From Levilactobacillus suantsaii (GTDB lineage Bacteria; Bacillota; Bacilli; Lactobacillales; Lactobacillaceae): a stretch of DNA of 64,000 nucleotides. Under the pieces are notes generated by a model, which saw only the letters and a list, made by a program, of their open reading frames with translations, ran no database searches and was not told the DNA's origin. Every line of letters starts with the position of its first letter. Position 1 is the first letter of the stretch. A program made the position numbers and the translations under genes. Positions 1 to 8,488 of the stretch are shown piece by piece. The stretch covers positions 1-64,000 of the forward strand of contig NZ_QXIL01000002.1 in the NCBI RefSeq assembly GCF_004115745.1. Direction: 5' to 3'.

Positions 1-459
<459 letters not shown>

Positions 460-583
460 AAGATGATAAGCTCGAATAGCTCATCGATTGTTGTTACATT
501 TTAAAAGCGAATTGACTTCGCAAATATTGTTTGGGTTTAAATAAATTCAAACCGCCCTACACATATTTGGTTTGTCGAAACAA

Positions 584-601
584 TGTTCAGTTTTCAAAGG
601 T
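584..601 (-). promoter_or_regulatory. rRNA leader boxA-like antitermination element
   Basis: On the minus strand the leader contains CCTTTGAAAACTGAACA. This matches the CTTTGAAAACTGAAC-type motif that precedes 16S genes in lactobacilli and resembles boxA, the site used by Nus factors for rRNA antitermination. It lies about 125 nt upstream of the 16S 5' end. The role is inferred from the motif and position. Confidence 0.6.
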
Positions 602-646
602 CTACCAAGTTGTCTAATGAAGCGATTGCTTCGTGATAACTCTTAA

Positions 647-675
647 AGTATAGCATGTTGTCAAAACCTTGTCAA
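647..675 (-). promoter_or_regulatory. rRNA operon promoter P2
   Basis: On the minus strand TTGACA (670-675) and TATACT (647-652) are separated by 17 bp, a near-consensus sigma-A promoter. It lies about 190 bp upstream of the mature 16S end and directly downstream of a 32-bp perfect palindrome. Confidence 0.85.
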
Positions 676-686
676 CAACTTTTTTC

Positions 687-718
687 ATTTAATTTTGAAT
701 ATATATTCAAAATTAAAT
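687..718. repeat. 32-bp perfect AT-rich palindrome between the two rRNA promoters
   Basis: Positions 687-718 are a perfect palindrome centred between 702 and 703, with core GAATATATATTC. It begins 11 bp upstream of the P2 -35 hexamer and contains only two G:C pairs. Its place fits an UP element, a protein operator or a DNA-bending site. I do not recognise it as a known motif. Confidence 0.8.
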
Positions 719-760
719 TTTGAAGCTGTCGGCCGTTACCGGTTATCGACAACATAAATC

Positions 761-789
761 ATTGTATCAGTAGTTTTTATCAACGTCAA
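761..789 (-). promoter_or_regulatory. rRNA operon promoter P1
   Basis: On the minus strand TTGACG (784-789) and TACAAT (761-766) are 17 bp apart. This forms a second promoter 114 bp upstream of P2, giving the usual tandem arrangement of rRNA operons. Confidence 0.8.
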
Positions 790-906
790 GGTTTAATTTC
801 AAATTTGTATTTCTATCCATAAATCTGATTTTTATGCACCTGCGTGTCCTGATGACAACAGGTAATATCATACCAATCATCATCAATCAGGTCAAGCGGA
901 ATTTAT
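790..906. other. Intergenic stretch upstream of the rRNA promoters
   Basis: This 117-bp segment separates the first rRNA promoter from the terminator of the S1-domain gene. It is AT-rich. I see no reading frame with a ribosome binding site in it. Confidence 0.5.
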
Positions 907-941
907 AAAAAAAACAGGCCCTTCAATTATGAAGACGCCTG
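907..941 (-). terminator. Intrinsic terminator of the S1-domain gene
   Basis: On the minus strand CAGGC pairs with GCCTG and TGAAG/CTTCA extends the stem, followed by eight T. The gene's TAA stop (927-929) sits inside the hairpin loop, so the terminator overlaps the end of the coding region. Confidence 0.8.
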
Positions 942-1316
942 CTGTTGGTTTAATTGTTGAGTTGCCTCGGCTTTCCACCCTTCTAGGCGGTCGGCAATTG
1001 GCTTGAACCCGATGTTGACGTGATAGTTCGTCCAGTAATGGTGTCGCTGATGGCCATTGGGCTGACTCGTTAAGTCTAACCGCTCTAAGCACCGCAAAGA
1101 TAAACTGATTTTTCCTGTGAATTCATCGATGCCCAAAATCACCACATCCACTTCTTCATTCACCTTCAAGTAATCATGAATGTCTTGCACGTACCCGCAA
1201 TGGCACTCGGAGATGTGGATCAGTCCCTGGCGGTGACCACCTAAGCTGACAAATGCCCCATAGGGTTGAATCCCGGTCACCCGCCCCGAAACTCGCTGAC
1301 CAATATGAAAGGTCAT
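927..1316 (-). CDS. S1 RNA-binding domain protein, CvfD/GSP13 (YugI) family
   Basis: A 129-residue protein whose residues 1-75 form one S1 (OB-fold) RNA-binding domain: GxxVxGxVTGIxPYGAFVSL, GLIHISE and KISLSLR are visible. Single-S1 proteins of this kind include general stress protein 13 of Bacillus and CvfD of streptococci, which bind RNA or ribosomes and influence stress and virulence regulation after transcription. The last 45 residues are polar and Gln-rich, without a recognised domain. The start is ATG at 1316, 7 nt after AAGGAGG; the in-frame TTG just before it is too close to that site. It has its own terminator and appears monocistronic. Confidence 0.85.
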   Translation of the reverse strand: MTFHIGQRVSGRVTGIQPYGAFVSLGGHRQGLIHISECHCGYVQDIHDYLKVNEEVDVVILGIDEFTGKISLSLRCLERLDLTSQPNGHQRHHYWTNYHVNIGFKPIADRLEGWKAEATQQLNQQQASS

Positions 1317-1352
1317 CAAAATTCCTCCTTATCTCTACTACTAGACTAAACA

Positions 1353-1940
1353 TTACTCAGAAACGACCACTTTATCCATCGTGACTGGGGTGGCTGGTTG
1401 GTCGCTAGAATCCGTTTTGACTTGGGCGATGGCGTCTACGACATCCATCCCCTTGACCACTTGACCAAAAACAGTGTGGCGGAAGTCTAACCATGGCGTC
1501 CCCCCATTTTGGTAAGCTTTGACGATTTCTTCCGGGAAACCAGCATCCTTCATCTGACTTTGCATCTGGTCCGTCATATCCTTGTCTTGCACGATAAAGA
1601 ACTGACTGCCATTGGTGTTCGGTCCCGCGTTAGCCATTGACAAGGCTCCCCGTAGATTATAAAGCTCTGGTGAGAACTCATCTTCAAAGGGTTGGACCCA
1701 GATGCTTTCGCCACCCATGCCAGTTCCGGTCGGGTCACCCCCCTGGATCATGAAATTAGGGATTACCCGATGAAAAGTCAGACCGTCATAGTAACCAGCT
1801 TTAGCATGCGTTACAAAGTTTTCAACCGTTTTCGGGGCTTGTTCGGGGAAGAGCTGCAGTAAAATTGTACCCATGGACGTCTCTAACGTCACTTGCGGGC
1901 CCTTGGCATTCGCCAAATCAATTTGTGGAAACTTTGTCAT
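1353..1940 (-). CDS. Cyclophilin-type peptidyl-prolyl cis-trans isomerase
   Basis: A 195-residue cytoplasmic cyclophilin that catalyses cis-trans isomerisation of prolyl bonds. No signal peptide or lipobox is present. The active site is visible: [19 protein letters not shown] with the catalytic Arg, then [15 protein letters not shown] and the [12 protein letters not shown] tail. An insertion of about 20 residues between SQFFI and the histidine segment makes it longer than the roughly 145-residue PpiB of Bacillus. GGAGG lies 6 nt before the ATG. The gene is followed after 36 bp by the S1-domain gene on the same strand. Confidence 0.95.
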   Translation of the reverse strand: MTKFPQIDLANAKGPQVTLETSMGTILLQLFPEQAPKTVENFVTHAKAGYYDGLTFHRVIPNFMIQGGDPTGTGMGGESIWVQPFEDEFSPELYNLRGALSMANAGPNTNGSQFFIVQDKDMTDQMQSQMKDAGFPEEIVKAYQNGGTPWLDFRHTVFGQVVKGMDVVDAIAQVKTDSSDQPATPVTMDKVVVSE

Positions 1941-2023
1941 AATTATCCTCCATATCTTTTCAAAACACTTCTTTTAACTATTATCGCCGCCAACTGGTAA
2001 AAATGCAACTGAACACTCAGTGC

Positions 2024-2029
2024 TATACT
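2024..2029 (+). promoter_or_regulatory. Extended -10 promoter of the pgpA-like gene
   Basis: TGCTATACT gives an extended -10 (TATACT at 2024-2029) about 34 bp before the ATG at 2063. No good -35 is present at 16-18 bp, as is common when the TGn extension exists. Confidence 0.5.
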
Positions 2030-2062
2030 AGGGGCATTCCAAAACCTTAAGGGGGAATCATT

Positions 2063-2572
2063 ATGACTAAACCTGTGACTTCGCTAAACCGGCGAACCAT
2101 CGATCTATTAGAACAGCGCGGTGTCTCGCTGGAAGCCATTGCCAACCTGGTCATTTTTTTGCAAAAAGATTACATTAAAGATTTGACGTTGGCCATGGCA
2201 CGCCAAAGCGTCCGGACTGTTTTACGTAAGCGAGAAGTCCAAAATGCGGTAATTACGGGTATCCAACTCGACTTAGCTGCCGAACAACACGCCTTGCTTG
2301 ATCCACTACAGACCATCGTTGAACGCGACGAAGGCCTGTATGGCGTCGACGAGACCATGGCACTATCCATCGTTGACCTGTACGGCTCCATCGGCTTTAC
2401 GAACTACGGCTATATTGACCGGGTCAAACCGGGTATCCTCCAAGTCCTCAACGCCCACGAACCCGGCAAAATCAACACCTTTTTAGACGACCTCGTTGGG
2501 GCCGTAGCCGCGGCCGCCGCTGCCCGGTTGGCCCACGATGACCAGGGCGAACAAGACACCCCTTTTGATTAG
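2063..2572 (+). CDS. Phosphatidylglycerophosphatase A family protein (PgpA/YutG)
   Basis: A 169-residue protein of the PgpA/YutG family, expected to dephosphorylate phosphatidylglycerol phosphate, the product of PgsA (encoded at 59024). Family signatures are KREVQNAVITGIQLD (about residues 55-70), DEGLYGVDE, SIVDLYGSIGFTNYGYIDR and TFLDDLVGAVAAAAAARLAH. The acidic residues in the last motif are typical of the family; the run of alanines there is normal and not a repeat expansion. AAGGGGG precedes the ATG by 7 nt. Lipid phosphatase activity is inferred from the family; Firmicute YutG proteins are less well characterised than E. coli PgpA. Confidence 0.85.
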   Translation: MTKPVTSLNRRTIDLLEQRGVSLEAIANLVIFLQKDYIKDLTLAMARQSVRTVLRKREVQNAVITGIQLDLAAEQHALLDPLQTIVERDEGLYGVDETMALSIVDLYGSIGFTNYGYIDRVKPGILQVLNAHEPGKINTFLDDLVGAVAAAAAARLAHDDQGEQDTPFD

Positions 2573-2608
2573 TAAAGGTCATGATTTCTTTAAATTTTCC
2601 TAGACCAG

Positions 2609-2637
2609 CTGACAATGGGGTCAAAACCCACTATAAT
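2609..2637 (+). promoter_or_regulatory. Promoter of the DedA-family gene
   Basis: CTGACA (2609-2614) and TATAAT (2632-2637) are 17 bp apart, a strong sigma-A promoter. It would start transcription near 2645, so the gene's start must lie downstream of that point. Confidence 0.8.
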
Positions 2638-2674
2638 ATTAGCGGCTACAAATCTTAATCTAAGGAGCACCTTA

Positions 2675-3370
2675 ATGGGTTATTTAATCGATTTCGTCTT
2701 ACACATTGATAATCACCTGGTCAACCTGGTGAACACCTTTGGCAACTCCACTTACCTCATCCTTTTTGCCATTGTCTTCGTGGAGACCGGGGCGGTCATC
2801 TTGCCATTTCTACCGGGAGATTCACTGCTGTTCGCTGCGGCGGCCCTGGCGGCTAACCCAGCTTACGGCTTGAACATCTGGTTATTCGTGGCCCTCTTCT
2901 TACTGGCGGCCATCGGTGGTGACAGTCTCAACTTCTACTTAGGCCACCGCATCGGGGCCGCGTTGTCCAACCACTCTTGGTTCGGGCGGCTAATCAACAA
3001 GGATAAGTTAGCACAGTCCGAACGCTTCTTTCGACGCCACGGTCCCGTCGCTATTTTCCTGGGACGGTTCATGCCTATCATTCGGACCTTCGTCCCTTTC
3101 ACGGCAGCTGGGTCACAATTTCCTTACCGACGCTTCTTGATCTACAACGTGAGCGCCGCTATCACTTGGATTTTGATTTGCTACGGTGGGGGTTATTTCT
3201 TCGGTAACATTCCCTTCGTTAAAGAACACTTTTCCGCGGTCGTCTTGGGCATCATCGTAATTTCACTGATTCCCGCCCTCGTCGGCTGGTGGCGTGGTCG
3301 CCGTCATACCCCGGCCACTGCCACACCGACGTCGGCCCAACGCCCCGACGATGCTTCGGAAGATAACTAA
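2675..3370 (+). CDS. DedA/VTT-domain membrane protein
   Basis: A 231-residue integral membrane protein of the DedA (VTT domain, formerly SNARE-associated) family. Known members flip or recycle polyprenyl phosphate and phospholipids across the membrane. Hydrophobic segments occur near residues 25-45, 55-85, 150-175 and 195-220. The diagnostic stretch GRFMPIIRTFVPFTAAG is at about residues 130-147, with FLPGDS near residue 45. The start is ATG at 2675 behind AAGGAG; an in-frame ATG at 2615 lies upstream of the predicted transcription start and is rejected. The C-terminal tail (about 20 residues) is Thr/Pro-rich and cytoplasmic. Substrate unknown. Confidence 0.88.
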   Translation: MGYLIDFVLHIDNHLVNLVNTFGNSTYLILFAIVFVETGAVILPFLPGDSLLFAAAALAANPAYGLNIWLFVALFLLAAIGGDSLNFYLGHRIGAALSNHSWFGRLINKDKLAQSERFFRRHGPVAIFLGRFMPIIRTFVPFTAAGSQFPYRRFLIYNVSAAITWILICYGGGYFFGNIPFVKEHFSAVVLGIIVISLIPALVGWWRGRRHTPATATPTSAQRPDDASEDN

Positions 3371-3383
3371 CTGCACCAATTTA

Positions 3384-3436
3384 AAAGGCTTCGAGAAAAT
3401 TCGGGAAGATTTCCCCGACTTTCTCGAAGCCTTTTT
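3384..3436. terminator. Bidirectional terminator between convergent genes
   Basis: A long stem (AAAGGCTTCGAGAAA pairing with TTTCTCGAAGCCTTT) flanked by A-run and T-run serves both the DedA gene and the converging DUF1461 operon. Confidence 0.9.
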
Positions 3437-4071
3437 TAGATTGCCCGTTTAACGGCCCGTTTCGCCCACCAATACAGTCCTAAAACGCCCAGTTCAAACA
3501 AACCGAACGCCAAGATGAAACAATGGAGGAAAAACGTATCCGGTAACGCGAGAATCACCGGGTCTAAGTCCGGATCAAACAACCAATCGTTATTCCGAAA
3601 CAAAATCTCGTGAAACGTCACGAAGAACCCGTTGAAGTTGACCACTAGACACACGGCTAACGCAACGGGCACGACCGCTACAATCTGCATGGGCCGCAAT
3701 AACCGCCATTGCGTCGCGCGTTTGCTCAATTGCCGCAGGTACCACCCCGCTGGCCAAAGACTCAGCAGTAGCACCACGTGATTAATCAAAAAGAGGCGTT
3801 TGACGTCCTCAAAATGAATCATCCCCGTAAACGAGGTGGGAAAATTGCTCATATTGAGATCTGTGACCCAGGGCAATTCTAGGTAGGCCAAGAGTTGCCC
3901 GTAATTGTGCATCAACGTATGCGCCGACAAGTTGACCGTATGTTCGATGTGGAGCCAGTTGATATCCAGCCGGTACAGCCACACCCCGTTGATGGTCAGC
4001 GTGATACTCAAGCTGAGCAACAATAGGATGACGGCCGTTAACCCGCCCCACCGTTTAAGCCGTTCAGTCAC
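3436..4071 (-). CDS. TIGR01906 family (DUF1461) integral membrane protein
   Basis: A 211-residue membrane protein with hydrophobic segments near residues 11-32, 92-113, 128-152 and 180-202. Loop motifs such as NMSNFPTSF, FEDVKRLFLINH and FHEILFRNNDWLFDP are characteristic of the TIGR01906/DUF1461 family found in Lactobacillales. Function is unknown. It starts with GTG at 4071 and overlaps the preceding nagD-like gene by 8 nt, so the two are probably translationally coupled. It is the last gene of the aldo/keto reductase-to-DUF1461 run and ends at the bidirectional terminator. Confidence 0.85.
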   Translation of the reverse strand: MTERLKRWGGLTAVILLLLSLSITLTINGVWLYRLDINWLHIEHTVNLSAHTLMHNYGQLLAYLELPWVTDLNMSNFPTSFTGMIHFEDVKRLFLINHVVLLLSLWPAGWYLRQLSKRATQWRLLRPMQIVAVVPVALAVCLVVNFNGFFVTFHEILFRNNDWLFDPDLDPVILALPDTFFLHCFILAFGLFELGVLGLYWWAKRAVKRAI

Positions 4072-4858
4072 GCGGCCCCGCCTGCAAGTCCCACTGGTCT
4101 AAAGATGGCACCGTATAGGTCGGCTGAATGGCCTCGTGGGCGACTTGGTCGGGAGTGGACACCCCAGTGTACACCAGTAAAGTGTCGACCCCGGCATGGA
4201 TGCCCGCCTCGATATCAGTGTGGTAGTTATCCCCCACCATCAACGCTTGATCGGCCGAAACGCCTAATTGAGCCAAGGAATTGTTCAAAATGATGGGTTC
4301 TGGTTTCCCGACAAAGATGGGGTCCGTTTGGGTGGCGTACCGCACCAGGTCAACCAGTGCACCCGCTCCGGGCATCAACCCACGCGCCTTGGGAATGTTG
4401 GAGTCCGAGTTGGTCCCGATAAACGTCGATCCACTCTTGATGGCTAAAATGGCCTTAGCGAACTTCTCGTAGGTCACGTCACTGTCCAAACCGACCACCA
4501 CGTATTCCGGGTGCTCCTCGTCGACGGTGAACCCTTTTGCAGCTAACGCCTGGCGCAGGCCAATCTCACCCACGACGTAGACGGTCCGGCGGCCAGTGGC
4601 CCCTGCGCGTTGGTCCAAATAATCCGCCGTGGCTAACCCAGCCGTGTACACGTTTGCCGGCGTTACATGGATATCGTGGTTATCTGCTAGATTCTTGACC
4701 ACGTCTTCGGGCAGTTTCGTGGTGTTATTAGTCACAAATTTAAAGGGAATCTGGGCCGCCTGCAGGCGTTCAACGAACCGTTTGGCCGCCGGATAACGCT
4801 GACTGCCGGCATAGACCGTCCCGTCAAGGTCAATCATGTATGCTTGATAAGCTTTCAC
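4064..4858 (-). CDS. HAD-IIA family phosphatase (TIGR01457, NagD/YutF-like)
   Basis: A 264-residue HAD-superfamily phosphohydrolase. Motif I DLDGTVY (nucleophile Asp near residue 11), motif II VTNNT, motif III lysine in GKPEP and motif IV MVGDNYHTDI are all present, with the subclass IIA cap between motifs II and III. Relatives act on small phosphorylated metabolites such as AMP, sugar phosphates or glycerol phosphate; the substrate here cannot be told. The start is GTG at 4858, 8 nt after TAGGAG. It lies 11 nt after yutD, the conserved order seen in many lactobacilli. Confidence 0.9.
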   Translation of the reverse strand: MKAYQAYMIDLDGTVYAGSQRYPAAKRFVERLQAAQIPFKFVTNNTTKLPEDVVKNLADNHDIHVTPANVYTAGLATADYLDQRAGATGRRTVYVVGEIGLRQALAAKGFTVDEEHPEYVVVGLDSDVTYEKFAKAILAIKSGSTFIGTNSDSNIPKARGLMPGAGALVDLVRYATQTDPIFVGKPEPIILNNSLAQLGVSADQALMVGDNYHTDIEAGIHAGVDTLLVYTGVSTPDQVAHEAIQPTYTVPSLDQWDLQAGPRD

Positions 4859-4869
4859 TGAGCACGCTC

Positions 4870-5526
4870 CTATTCTTCTTTTTTCTGTCGAATGGTAAAG
4901 CTTCGCCGACCCTGACCGCCAGAAGCCACCGTCACCGTTTTCGTGGGGGTAGTGGCTTTAGCGGGTTGGCGTTGCTCTTCCGTAAATTGGCGGTTACGAC
5001 CACCATGATGCCGCCGTGACCGACGGCGACGTCGGTGCGAGTTTGCAGGTTTTTCCGTTGGGGACGCCTTAGCTGATGTGGACTGCTTCGCGTTTGTTGT
5101 GGCGTTACCGTTATGGTTGCCACTGTTTCGGCGGCGCGTCCGGTTGCGTCGGGGCCGCGGAACGGGTTTGACATCTAAGTTATGCAAAATAAAGTAGGCA
5201 CAGCCAAAGTTACAGGATTCGTACAGGTAGTCCTGGACCGCCCCAATCTGATTTTGCTTGGCACCAGCCCGGTCGTTGGCGTAAAAGCCCTTCAACCGGA
5301 GCTGTTCGAAGCCCCAGTCCCCTACGATATAGTCGTACTTACTGAGAATCGTGCTGTAACGTTGGGCAAATTCCTCAACGTCAAAGCCGTCCCGGACGTT
5401 CGTCACTAGTTCATAGGCGTGCCCATTGATTTTCAGGTGGGTCTCGTCGACCCGGAACACTTCGGCACTCGGCTCCCGCTTTTCTCGTTGTTCGGCGACT
5501 AACGCCTCTAAACCTTTTCGATCCAC
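4870..5526 (-). CDS. yutD: YutD family protein with long arginine-rich C-terminal tail
   Basis: About 218 residues. The first 105 match the small YutD domain (INGHAYELVTNVRDGFDVEEFAQRYS, then KYDYIVGDWGFEQLRLKGFY and YLYESCNFGCAYFILHNL). The rest is a low-complexity tail rich in Arg, His, Asn and Lys (PRPRRNRTRRRNSGNHNG and SHRRRRRSRRHHGG), predicted disordered and possibly nucleic-acid binding; that is inference from composition. Function of YutD is unknown. Start choice is uncertain: GTG at 5526 lies 9 nt after GAGAGG, while ATG at 5535 directly abuts that site, so I prefer GTG. It lies between yunD and the nagD-like gene in one run. Confidence 0.85.
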   Translation of the reverse strand: MDRKGLEALVAEQREKREPSAEVFRVDETHLKINGHAYELVTNVRDGFDVEEFAQRYSTILSKYDYIVGDWGFEQLRLKGFYANDRAGAKQNQIGAVQDYLYESCNFGCAYFILHNLDVKPVPRPRRNRTRRRNSGNHNGNATTNAKQSTSAKASPTEKPANSHRRRRRSRRHHGGRNRQFTEEQRQPAKATTPTKTVTVASGGQGRRSFTIRQKKEE

Positions 5527-5548
5527 CGTTTTCATCCTCTCTGTTACG

Positions 5549-6934
5549 TTAAGTTAACGGGTAGTGCTTGCTCAGGTACTGAGCAAAGACTTCCCGTAAT
5601 AAGTCATGGTATAAAATCTGATTTTCCCCCACAATGGCAATCGTAGGGAAAAAAGGGATAAACAGGTAATGGTCCACGACGGCCAGTTTATACCGTTTGA
5701 ACGGCGATAATGGTTCGCCGCGCCAGGTCACCTGGTGAGTCCGGTCATTGTAGGCAATCCCCAGGTAATTCAATTCCCCAAAGATTTTGCCCCGAAAGCC
5801 CATCCCCTTTTGGGGGAAGCGCCGCAAGAACAGCCGGGCCTTTTCAAACTCCTGAACTAACCGCCACAAATTATACCCATCTAAAGTCACCGTCATCACC
5901 CGCATACTATGGGGCAACAATTGGTGAATCTGGTTTTGCGTCACAATGCCCCGCGGCAAGTCGTGTAAGAATAACCCCGCGTTCAACACCGCTGCTTGAG
6001 TCCCCGCGTATTCTGCAATCGCGTGGAGCCCTTCGCGGACCAGTTGGGGGTGTCCCGTCTGGTCCGCTTCCAAGGTGACCGGTAATTTGGCGACCCGTTG
6101 TTCGCTTAAGATGGCTTCACCTAGATCCTGCAATTGCCGAATCTCCGCGGCATCCGTCGATAGCGGTGGTAACGTATCTGTCCGGACCACCGCCGCTTGA
6201 GCGGTCTGTAAGTGGTGGTCAGCATCCAGCATCAACGTGATCCGGCCAATATACTGGCCATATTTACCGGCCGCGGCCAACAGACTATTCCGGTCGTGTT
6301 CCCCATGGATCAGCAAGTGGTGCGTGTGGCTCCCAATAATCACGTCTAGTTGGGGGAACCGCCGCGCCAATTTCTGGTCCACATTATACCCTAGGTGTGA
6401 TAATAGCACACAAACATCGGCTTGCGCAGCATAGCGACGCAGTAATGTCGTTAACGCGGGCACCGCTTGGATTGGGTCCCAGCCCGCTAACGGGTAGGTC
6501 AACTCATACGGGGCGGTCAACCCCAGTACTAAGACTCGGGTACCGCCCGCCGTCACGTAAATTTTATGGTCAATGGCCCAATCGGGTTGTTGGTGATTCT
6601 CCGGCTTCTTGAGGTTACCTAGAATGACCGGAAAATTCGCGTGCGTGTACAATTGGTCCAACTGGGCGCGCATAAACCCCAGCCCCTCGTTATTGCCAAT
6701 CGTGACTCCGTCGTACCCGGCCTGATTCATCAGTTGCACGTTCTTTTGTCCGGCCGTCGCCTCGCTTGCGGGGTGCATCGTATCGACGTTGTCCCCCAGA
6801 TCAAAGGTCAATACTGCGTGATTAGCGGCTCGTTCGGCTTCCTGTGTGGCCAATAAATAACGTCGAATGCGGGGCCAATTTTCGAAGTGCGAATGCAAAT
6901 CGTTGGTGTGCAAAATGGTGAGTTGTTCCATCAT
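5549..6934 (-). CDS. Bifunctional metallophosphatase/5'-nucleotidase, YunD type
   Basis: A 461-residue two-domain protein. The N-terminal calcineurin-like domain (about 1-220) has the metal-binding motifs HTNDLHSHF, LGDNVD, IGNNE, LSHLGYN and GSHTHH. The C-terminal 5'-nucleotidase domain (about 250-455) follows. No signal peptide is present, so it should be cytoplasmic, like Bacillus YunD and unlike the secreted UshA type. It would hydrolyse nucleoside monophosphates or nucleotide sugars; the exact substrate is inferred. Two adjacent ATG codons (6934 and 6931) both lie at acceptable distance from AGGGGAG. It precedes yutD by 13-22 nt. Confidence 0.9.
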   Translation of the reverse strand: MMEQLTILHTNDLHSHFENWPRIRRYLLATQEAERAANHAVLTFDLGDNVDTMHPASEATAGQKNVQLMNQAGYDGVTIGNNEGLGFMRAQLDQLYTHANFPVILGNLKKPENHQQPDWAIDHKIYVTAGGTRVLVLGLTAPYELTYPLAGWDPIQAVPALTTLLRRYAAQADVCVLLSHLGYNVDQKLARRFPQLDVIIGSHTHHLLIHGEHDRNSLLAAAGKYGQYIGRITLMLDADHHLQTAQAAVVRTDTLPPLSTDAAEIRQLQDLGEAILSEQRVAKLPVTLEADQTGHPQLVREGLHAIAEYAGTQAAVLNAGLFLHDLPRGIVTQNQIHQLLPHSMRVMTVTLDGYNLWRLVQEFEKARLFLRRFPQKGMGFRGKIFGELNYLGIAYNDRTHQVTWRGEPLSPFKRYKLAVVDHYLFIPFFPTIAIVGENQILYHDLLREVFAQYLSKHYPLT

Positions 6935-6966
6935 CTAATCTCCCCTCAACACTGAATTTAATCGTA

Positions 6967-6984
6967 CGGCATCCCCCCATGCCG
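6967..6984 (-). other. Small hairpin between two metallophosphoesterase genes
   Basis: CGGCAT and ATGCCG form a 6-bp stem around a G-rich loop in the 56-nt gap before the YunD-type gene. No T-run follows, so it is not an obvious terminator. It may affect message stability. Confidence 0.35.
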
Positions 6985-6990
6985 GTCAAG

Positions 6991-7599
6991 CTATTGTTTC
7001 TGTTGAAACTCTTGGGCCTTGCCCAGGACTATCTGCTCGACTTCCGCGGTCGAAAATGGCGTCCCAAACGGTAATGGCTGGTCGAGGTAGCGCTGTTCCG
7101 GCGTGTCGACCCCCACGTTCAGGTTCTCCTTGACCGGTACGGCATAGTGGTGAATATGCCCGTGCAGGTTGATGATCTGTTTGACGATACCCAACATCAT
7201 CGGGTAATGCGTCAAGTAATACTGCCGGTGGTCATACTTGATCAAGACCCCGACGTCGTGAAACGCGTACTTTGGCCGCCCGTGGTCGATGGGATTATTG
7301 GCCGCCAGATATTTAAACAACGCTCGGCTGTCATGGTTCCCCTTAATGAGTTCCAAGTGACCATTCAGTTGGGACAAGACATCCCCAACCGCCTCATTTG
7401 ATTTGTTAGCGGGATGAGTGAAGTATAACGCAATATCGCCTAGGTGGTACACGGTATCGGTTGGCGCCACCCGCGCGTTCCAATTATCGATGATGGTCTG
7501 ATTCATGGTCGCCACATCGGGGAATGGCCGGGGCGCAAAGTCACTCATCCCCAGTAAATCCTTATGAAAAAAATGCGTATCCGCCGTAAAGTATTGCAT
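6991..7599 (-). CDS. Calcineurin-like metallophosphoesterase
   Basis: A 202-residue protein with a full set of metallophosphoesterase motifs: ADTHFFHKD, HLGDIAL, KGNHDS, THYPM and LHGHIHH. Two metals would be bound by these Asp, His and Asn residues. It belongs to the small cytoplasmic phosphoesterase group and the substrate is not known. The ATG at 7599 lies 11 nt after AGGAGG, which itself overlaps the stop region of the aldo/keto reductase gene, 15 nt upstream, so the two are probably cotranscribed. Confidence 0.85.
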   Translation of the reverse strand: MQYFTADTHFFHKDLLGMSDFAPRPFPDVATMNQTIIDNWNARVAPTDTVYHLGDIALYFTHPANKSNEAVGDVLSQLNGHLELIKGNHDSRALFKYLAANNPIDHGRPKYAFHDVGVLIKYDHRQYYLTHYPMMLGIVKQIINLHGHIHHYAVPVKENLNVGVDTPEQRYLDQPLPFGTPFSTAEVEQIVLGKAQEFQQKQ

Positions 7600-7614
7600 G
7601 CGTCACAACGCCTC

Positions 7615-8466
7615 CTAAATAATGTCTAACGGTTGTTTGTGGGTCGGCGCCGGAAATTGACCATCGAGCGCTGCTAAGTCTTCGGCAGTCAAAACTAAAT
7701 CGCCGGCCGCCAGATTTTGCCGCATATGTTCCACCGAACTGGTCTGCGGAATCGCCAAGACCTGCGGCTGGCGAATGACCCACGCTAAGAGCACCTGATA
7801 AATGCTGGCTTGGTGCTGGGTCGCAATCTCTTGAACGACCGGATTGGTGGTCAAATGTTGGCCCCACGAGTCCCCCTGAGCGACCGGCGAGTAAGCAATC
7901 AACGGTAACTGATGTGTTCGTTGCCATGGTAAGACCGCATAATCGACGCCCCGACTACCCAAATGGTACAGGTCTTCGTTGGCTTGCGCCTGGTCGCCCT
8001 GCGGCAAGCCCCAGAGTTCCTTTAAATCGTCAATATCAAAATTCGACACGCCCCACGCCTTGATGAGTCCCGTGTCTTGTAGCCGGTTCAATTCGGCGAC
8101 CGTTTCGGCTAGCGGGACACTGCCGCGCCAATGGTACAGGTACAAATCCACGTAGTCGGTCCCCAGGCGCTTTAGACTGGCCTTCAAGCTCTGTTCCATG
8201 CGCGCTTTGGAGGCATTTTCGGGTAAGACCTTGGAAATCAAGAACAATTTTTGCCGGTCAACATCCTGGATGGCTTCACCCACCAAGGATTCGGCTCGAC
8301 CGGCACCGTACATTTCGGCGGTGTCAATCACTTGCGCGCCCGCAGCGATTCCCGCTTGAATCGTGGCAATCTCTGCGGCCCGTTGCTTCGGCTCATCGCC
8401 CATGTGCCAAGTCCCAATCCCAATGGCCGGGACAGTCCGGCCCGCTAACGTTACGGTTTTCATCAT
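7615..8466 (-). CDS. Aldo/keto reductase
   Basis: A 283-residue NADPH-dependent aldo/keto reductase. The catalytic tetrad is visible: Asp and Tyr in DTAEMYG (about residues 49-55), Lys in FLISKVLPEN and His in YLYHWRG. The GVSNFD motif and the C-terminal IPQTSS cofactor motif complete the fold. The physiological carbonyl substrate cannot be read from sequence. It has two consecutive ATG codons behind AGGAGG; the first (5-nt spacing) or second (8 nt) may be used. It is the first gene of the minus-strand run down to 3436. Confidence 0.92.
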   Translation of the reverse strand: MMKTVTLAGRTVPAIGIGTWHMGDEPKQRAAEIATIQAGIAAGAQVIDTAEMYGAGRAESLVGEAIQDVDRQKLFLISKVLPENASKARMEQSLKASLKRLGTDYVDLYLYHWRGSVPLAETVAELNRLQDTGLIKAWGVSNFDIDDLKELWGLPQGDQAQANEDLYHLGSRGVDYAVLPWQRTHQLPLIAYSPVAQGDSWGQHLTTNPVVQEIATQHQASIYQVLLAWVIRQPQVLAIPQTSSVEHMRQNLAAGDLVLTAEDLAALDGQFPAPTHKQPLDII

Positions 8467-8488
8467 GAATTCCTCCTAAATGACGCTT

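Noticed and set aside
2490-2535. Alanine run in the PgpA-like protein as a possible repeat expansion
   Set aside because: The Ala-rich helix is a standard feature of the PgpA/YutG family.
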